From: Rhodanobacter sp. T12-5
GTDB taxonomy: Bacteria; Pseudomonadota; Gammaproteobacteria; Xanthomonadales; Rhodanobacteraceae
NCBI RefSeq assembly: GCF_008329435.1
Contig: NZ_NPKN01000001.1
Span: forward strand, 434,001-498,000
Reading direction: 5' to 3'
Length of the DNA: 64,000 nt
A model generated the notes under the pieces. That model was not told the origin of the DNA. It saw nothing but the letters and a program-made list of their open reading frames with translations, and made no database searches. Below, one piece after another: positions 60,341 through 64,000 of this stretch. The translations under genes were made by a program, and so were the position numbers. The stretch's first letter is position 1, and every line of letters starts with the position of its first letter.

Positions 60341-62350
60341 ATGACCACCCGCCGCGAACTCGCCAATGCCGTGCGAGCCCTTGCCATGGACGCCGTCGAG
60401 GCGGCCAAGTCCGGTCATCCGGGCATGCCGATGGGCATGGCCGATCTCGCGGAAGTGCTGTGGAACGACTTCCTGAAGTTCAATCCGGCCAACCCGAAGT
60501 GGTTCAATCGCGACCGCTTCGTGCTGTCCAACGGGCACGGCTCGATGCTGCAGTACGCGCTGCTGCACCTGACCGGTTTCGACCTGCCCATGGACCAGCT
60601 CAAGCGCTTCCGCCAGCTGCATTCGAAGACCGCCGGCCACCCGGAAGCCAGCGAAACGCCGGGAGTGGAGACCACCACCGGTCCGCTTGGACAGGGTCTG
60701 GCCAATGCGGTCGGTTTCGCGCTGGCGGAGAAAGTGCTGGCGGCACACTTCAATCGCCCCGGCCATGACGTGGTCGATCACCACACCTATGTATTCCTCG
60801 GCGACGGCTGCCTGATGGAAGGCATCTCGCACGAAGTCGCCTCGCTGGCCGGCACCTGGCAGCTGGGCAAGCTGGTGGCGATCTACGACGACAACGGCAT
60901 CTCGATCGACGGCGAAGTCCATGGCTGGTTCACCGACGACACGCCGGCTCGCTTCGAGGCCTACGGCTGGAACGTGATCCGCGGTGTGGACGGCCATGAC
61001 GCTGCGGCGATCAAGCAAGCGATCGCGACCGCCACCGCGCAGACCGACAAGCCGACCCTGATCTGCGCCAAGACCATCATCGGTTTCGGCGCGCCGCACA
61101 AGCAGGGCAAGGAAGAGAGCCACGGCGCGCCGCTGGGCAAGGACGAGATCGCTGCGGCCCGCGAACAGCTGGGCTGGCAGCACGCGCCGTTCGAGATTCC
61201 CGCCGAGATCTACGCCGGCTGGGATCACAAAAAGTCGGGTAATGAAGCCGAGCAAACCTGGAACGACGCGTTCGCGAAGTACGCCGCCGCGCATCCGGAA
61301 CTGGCCGCCGAGTTCCGGCGTCGCCTGGCCGGCGAGTTGCCGGCCGACTGGGCGGAGAAGTCGCAGGCGTACATCGCCAAACTGCAGGCCGAAGGTCCGG
61401 AAGTGGCTTCCCGCAAGGCCTCGCAGATGAGCCTGGACGCGTTCGGCCCGCTGTTGCCGGAACTGATCGGCGGCTCGGCCGACCTGGCTGGCTCCAACCT
61501 CACCAAGTGGAAGGGCAGCCTCGATGCCGCCACCGGCAACAGCGCCGACGGCAAGGGCAACTATGTCTATTACGGCGTGCGCGAGTTCGGCATGACCGCG
61601 ATCGCCAACGGTCTTGCCCTGCACGGCGGCTTCATCCCGTACGACGCGACGTTCCTGGTGTTCTCCGATTACGCGCGCAACGCGGTACGCATGAGCGCGC
61701 TGATCCCGGCGCACGCGATCCACGTCTACACGCACGACTCGATCGGCCTGGGCGAGGACGGCCCGACCCATCAGCCGGTCGAGCACATGGCGTCCCTGCG
61801 CTACATCCCGAACAACCACCTGTGGCGTCCGTGCGACGCGGTGGAATCGGCGGCGTCGTGGAAGGCGGCGATCGAGCGCAAGGGCGCGCCGTCGTGCCTG
61901 ATCTTCTCGCGGCAGAACCTCAGGCACCAGCAACGCAGCGAGCAGCAGGTCGCCGACATCCTGCGCGGCGGCTACGTGCTGTCCGATCCGCTGGACACGA
62001 AGTTCCAGGCGATCTTGATCGCCACCGGTTCGGAAGTGGAGCTGGCCATGGAAGCCTCGCGCGCGCTGGCCCAGCAGGGCGTGGCCGTGCGCGTGGTGTC
62101 GATGCCGTGCACCGAGGTGTTCGACGCGCAGCCGCTGGAATACCGCGAAGGCGTGCTGCCGCTCTGGTGCCGCGCCCGCGTGGCGGTGGAGGCGGCTACC
62201 GCCGACTTCTGGCGCAAGTACGTGGGCCTGGACGGCGAGGTGGTCGGCATGACCACGTTCGGCGCCTCCGCTCCTGCGCCGCAGCTGTTCGAGCACTTCG
62301 GTTTCACCGTGGCGCATGTGATCGATGCGGTGAAGCGCACCATCCGCTGA
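60341..62350 (+). CDS. tktA: Transketolase
   Basis: The 669-residue thiamine-diphosphate enzyme of the pentose phosphate pathway has [55 protein letters not shown] and [18 protein letters not shown]. It moves two-carbon units between sugar phosphates. Length and start are standard. It is on the plus strand while gph and pgk are on the minus, so it is not in one operon with them. Confidence 0.97.
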   Translation: MTTRRELANAVRALAMDAVEAAKSGHPGMPMGMADLAEVLWNDFLKFNPANPKWFNRDRFVLSNGHGSMLQYALLHLTGFDLPMDQLKRFRQLHSKTAGHPEASETPGVETTTGPLGQGLANAVGFALAEKVLAAHFNRPGHDVVDHHTYVFLGDGCLMEGISHEVASLAGTWQLGKLVAIYDDNGISIDGEVHGWFTDDTPARFEAYGWNVIRGVDGHDAAAIKQAIATATAQTDKPTLICAKTIIGFGAPHKQGKEESHGAPLGKDEIAAAREQLGWQHAPFEIPAEIYAGWDHKKSGNEAEQTWNDAFAKYAAAHPELAAEFRRRLAGELPADWAEKSQAYIAKLQAEGPEVASRKASQMSLDAFGPLLPELIGGSADLAGSNLTKWKGSLDAATGNSADGKGNYVYYGVREFGMTAIANGLALHGGFIPYDATFLVFSDYARNAVRMSALIPAHAIHVYTHDSIGLGEDGPTHQPVEHMASLRYIPNNHLWRPCDAVESAASWKAAIERKGAPSCLIFSRQNLRHQQRSEQQVADILRGGYVLSDPLDTKFQAILIATGSEVELAMEASRALAQQGVAVRVVSMPCTEVFDAQPLEYREGVLPLWCRARVAVEAATADFWRKYVGLDGEVVGMTTFGASAPAPQLFEHFGFTVAHVIDAVKRTIR

Positions 62351-62363
62351 AACGCGTGTTGTT

Positions 62364-62446
62364 GTAGAAGCCCGCTCGCGGGCGATGCTTTTGCTCTGGA
62401 TCTCTCAACCACTAGAGCAAAACATCGCCCGCGAGCGGGCTCCTAC
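62364..62446. repeat. REP doublet (REPIN-like inverted repeat), type 2
   Basis: A GTAG head at 62364 is followed by an arm (62370-62397) whose inverted copy is 62414-62440, ending in CTAC. The arms pair over 27 bases with one unpaired C and a 16-base loop. The core is GCCCGCTCGCGGGCGATG. Its sequence differs from the type 1 repeat at 5.55 kb, but the GTRG head and paired layout are the same. Confidence 0.8.
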
Positions 62447-62465
62447 GCGATGCGCGGGCCGAGTA

Positions 62466-63101
62466 TCAGTCGAGCAGTCCGGCCAGTTCGTCCGGCGTTG
62501 CCGCAATGGCGTGGGCGCCGGCCTGTTCCAGTTCCGCACGGCTGCCGAAACCCCAGAGCACACCGAAGCCACGCACGCGGTTGGCGACGGCGCCGTCGAT
62601 GTCGAAGTGGCGGTCGCCGATCATCACCGTGTCGGCCGGATCGGCGCCGAAGTCAGCCAGTGCTTCGCCGATCATCGTGGCCTTCTCGCTGTGCGCGCTG
62701 TCCGGGTGCGGGCCGTACAGGCGCAGGAACGCATCGCCGAACGGCAGGTGGGCGATGATCGGCGCGGAGTGGCGCTGCGGCTTGCTGGTGACCACGGCGA
62801 GCTGATGGCCGGCATCGCGCAGCCGCTCGATCAGCAGCTCGATGCCCGGATAGATCTCGTGCTCGCGCCAGCCGAGCGTGTTGAAGCGCTCGTGGTAGTA
62901 CTCCACCGCCGCCTCGATGCGCTCGGCGTCGTTGTCCAGCAGCGGCGCGAAGCTGTGCCGCAGCGGCGGTCCGATCCAGCGGCGCAGTTCCGCATGCGCC
63001 GGCGCCGGCACGTCCAGCCGCGCCAGCGCATGCCTCACGCAGGCGGTGATGCCGTGCTCGGAATCGATCAGGGTGCCGTCGAGGTCGAACAGGCAGAGCA
63101 T
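62466..63101 (-). CDS. gph: HAD-family phosphatase (phosphoglycolate phosphatase-like)
   Basis: The 211-residue haloacid dehalogenase has the nucleophile motif LCLFDLDGTLIDSE, motif II VVTSKPQ, a Lys in HSEKATMIG and motif IV VMIGDRHFDIDGA. The helical cap fits phosphoglycolate phosphatase, but other phosphate monoesters are possible. Its ATG shares one base with the pgk stop (TAATG), so translation is coupled to pgk. Confidence 0.88.
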   Translation of the reverse strand: MLCLFDLDGTLIDSEHGITACVRHALARLDVPAPAHAELRRWIGPPLRHSFAPLLDNDAERIEAAVEYYHERFNTLGWREHEIYPGIELLIERLRDAGHQLAVVTSKPQRHSAPIIAHLPFGDAFLRLYGPHPDSAHSEKATMIGEALADFGADPADTVMIGDRHFDIDGAVANRVRGFGVLWGFGSRAELEQAGAHAIAATPDELAGLLD

Positions 63102-64000
63102 TACTTCGCGGCTCGCGCCTTCAACGCGGTGACCGCCGGCAGTTCCTTGCCTTCGAGGAACTCCAGGAAGGCACCGCCGCCGGTGGAGATGTACGACACC
63201 TGGTCGGCGATGCCGTACTTGTCGACCGCGGCCAGGGTGTCGCCGCCCCCGGCGATCGAGAACGCGTTTGACGCCGCGATCGCGCGCGCCAGCGTTTCGG
63301 TGCCCCTGCCGAACGCGTCGAACTCGAACACGCCGACCGGGCCGTTCCACACCACCGTGCCGGCCTTGGCGATCAGGGCGGCGTAGAGTTCGGCGGTCTG
63401 CGGACCGATGTCGAGGATCATCTCGTCCGCACCGACCTGGTCGACCGGCTTCACCGTGGCCGGGGCCTGCGCGGAGAATGCCGGCGCCACCACCACGTCG
63501 ACCGGCATCGGCACCTCGGCGCCGCGGCGTTTCGCGTCGGCCAGCACCTTCTTCGCGGCGTCGATCAGGTCCGGCTCGTACAGCGAGTTGCCGACCGAGT
63601 GGCCCATCGCGGCGATGAAGGTGTTGGCGATGCCGCCGCCGACGATCAGCTGGTCGACCTTGCCGATCAGGTTGTCCAGCAGGGTCAGCTTGGTCGACAC
63701 CTTGGAGCCGGCCACGATCGCCAGCAGCGGATGCGCCGGGTATTCCAGCGCCTTGCCGAGCGCATCCAGCTCGGCGCACAGCAACGGGCCGGCGGCGGCG
63801 ACCGGGGCGTACTTGATCACGCCGTGGGTCGAGGCTTGTGCGCGATGCGCGGTGCCGAACGCGTCCATCACGAAGATGTCGCACAGAGCGGCATACTTCT
63901 TCGCCAGCGTGTCGTCGTCCTTGCCCTCGCCGACGTTCATGCGGCAGTTTTCCAGCAGCACCACCTCGCCGGCCGCCACGTCCACGCCGTTGACCAGGTA
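63101..64000 (-). CDS. pgk: Phosphoglycerate kinase, partial
   Basis: The last 299 residues are visible; the N-terminus lies beyond the right edge. Motifs include [62 protein letters not shown] and [20 protein letters not shown] (given in part). These belong to the substrate loop and nucleotide site. The enzyme makes ATP from 1,3-bisphosphoglycerate. gph follows with one-base overlap. Confidence 0.96.
   Translation of the reverse strand, partial: YLVNGVDVAAGEVVLLENCRMNVGEGKDDDTLAKKYAALCDIFVMDAFGTAHRAQASTHGVIKYAPVAAAGPLLCAELDALGKALEYPAHPLLAIVAGSKVSTKLTLLDNLIGKVDQLIVGGGIANTFIAAMGHSVGNSLYEPDLIDAAKKVLADAKRRGAEVPMPVDVVVAPAFSAQAPATVKPVDQVGADEMILDIGPQTAELYAALIAKAGTVVWNGPVGVFEFDAFGRGTETLARAIAASNAFSIAGGGDTLAAVDKYGIADQVSYISTGGGAFLEFLEGKELPAVTALKARAAK

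Overview
The window comes from a high-GC gammaproteobacterium, most likely of the Xanthomonadales/Rhodanobacteraceae (a denitrifying Rhodanobacter-like organism). This is inferred from gene content: a NirK nitrite reductase fused to cytochrome c, quinol-type NO reductases, NirV, an Anr/Fnr regulator and a xanthomonad-like glycolytic gene set. No rRNA, tRNA, CRISPR array or classical insertion sequence was seen.

Layout. (1) 0-5.5 kb: the end of a FAD-linked oxidase gene, then a homogentisate (tyrosine) catabolic cluster: MarR regulator, hppD, hmgA, a lipoprotein and a fumarylacetoacetase. A 449-bp element made of a DUF559 endonuclease gene between 47-bp inverted repeats sits between hppD and hmgA. 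(2) 5.5-32 kb: an anaerobic island. It starts with hemN and an Fe-S Fnr/Anr regulator. It continues with stress proteins, cytochrome b561, NnrS, nirK-nirV-SCO, a porin, and the operon DUF2249 / NnrS-like membrane protein / DGC protein / chorismate mutase-UbiT fusion / nadA / nadB. Then come fabA-fabB and ubiU-ubiV. (3) 32-39.3 kb: a sulfide-response region with a BigR/SqrR-like ArsR repressor, DUF2892, DUF302, sulfide:quinone oxidoreductase, an RND pump and an OsmC protein. (4) 39.4-52.5 kb: a second denitrification block. It holds a norZ-sirB2-decarboxylase-PLP lyase-ubiD operon, thiol peroxidase, truncated haemoglobin, azurin, 7Fe ferredoxin and a second, different qNor. (5) 52.5-64 kb: central carbon genes (gapA, pyk, class I fba, tkt, gph, pgk) with an S1/P1 nuclease and three related outer-membrane barrels.

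The thread through regions 2 and 4 is a repeated 14-bp Fnr/Anr/Dnr-type dyad (TTGAY-N4-RTCAA and near variants). I found it upstream of at least 13 transcription units, mostly 60-80 bp before the start codon. Under these sites lie the nitrite and NO reductases and their helpers. Under them also lie routes that make haem, ubiquinone, NAD and unsaturated fatty acids without oxygen. The most unusual gene is the chorismate mutase-UbiT fusion, whose mutase half keeps every expected active-site residue.

All functions are inferred from reading the sequence; no database search was run.
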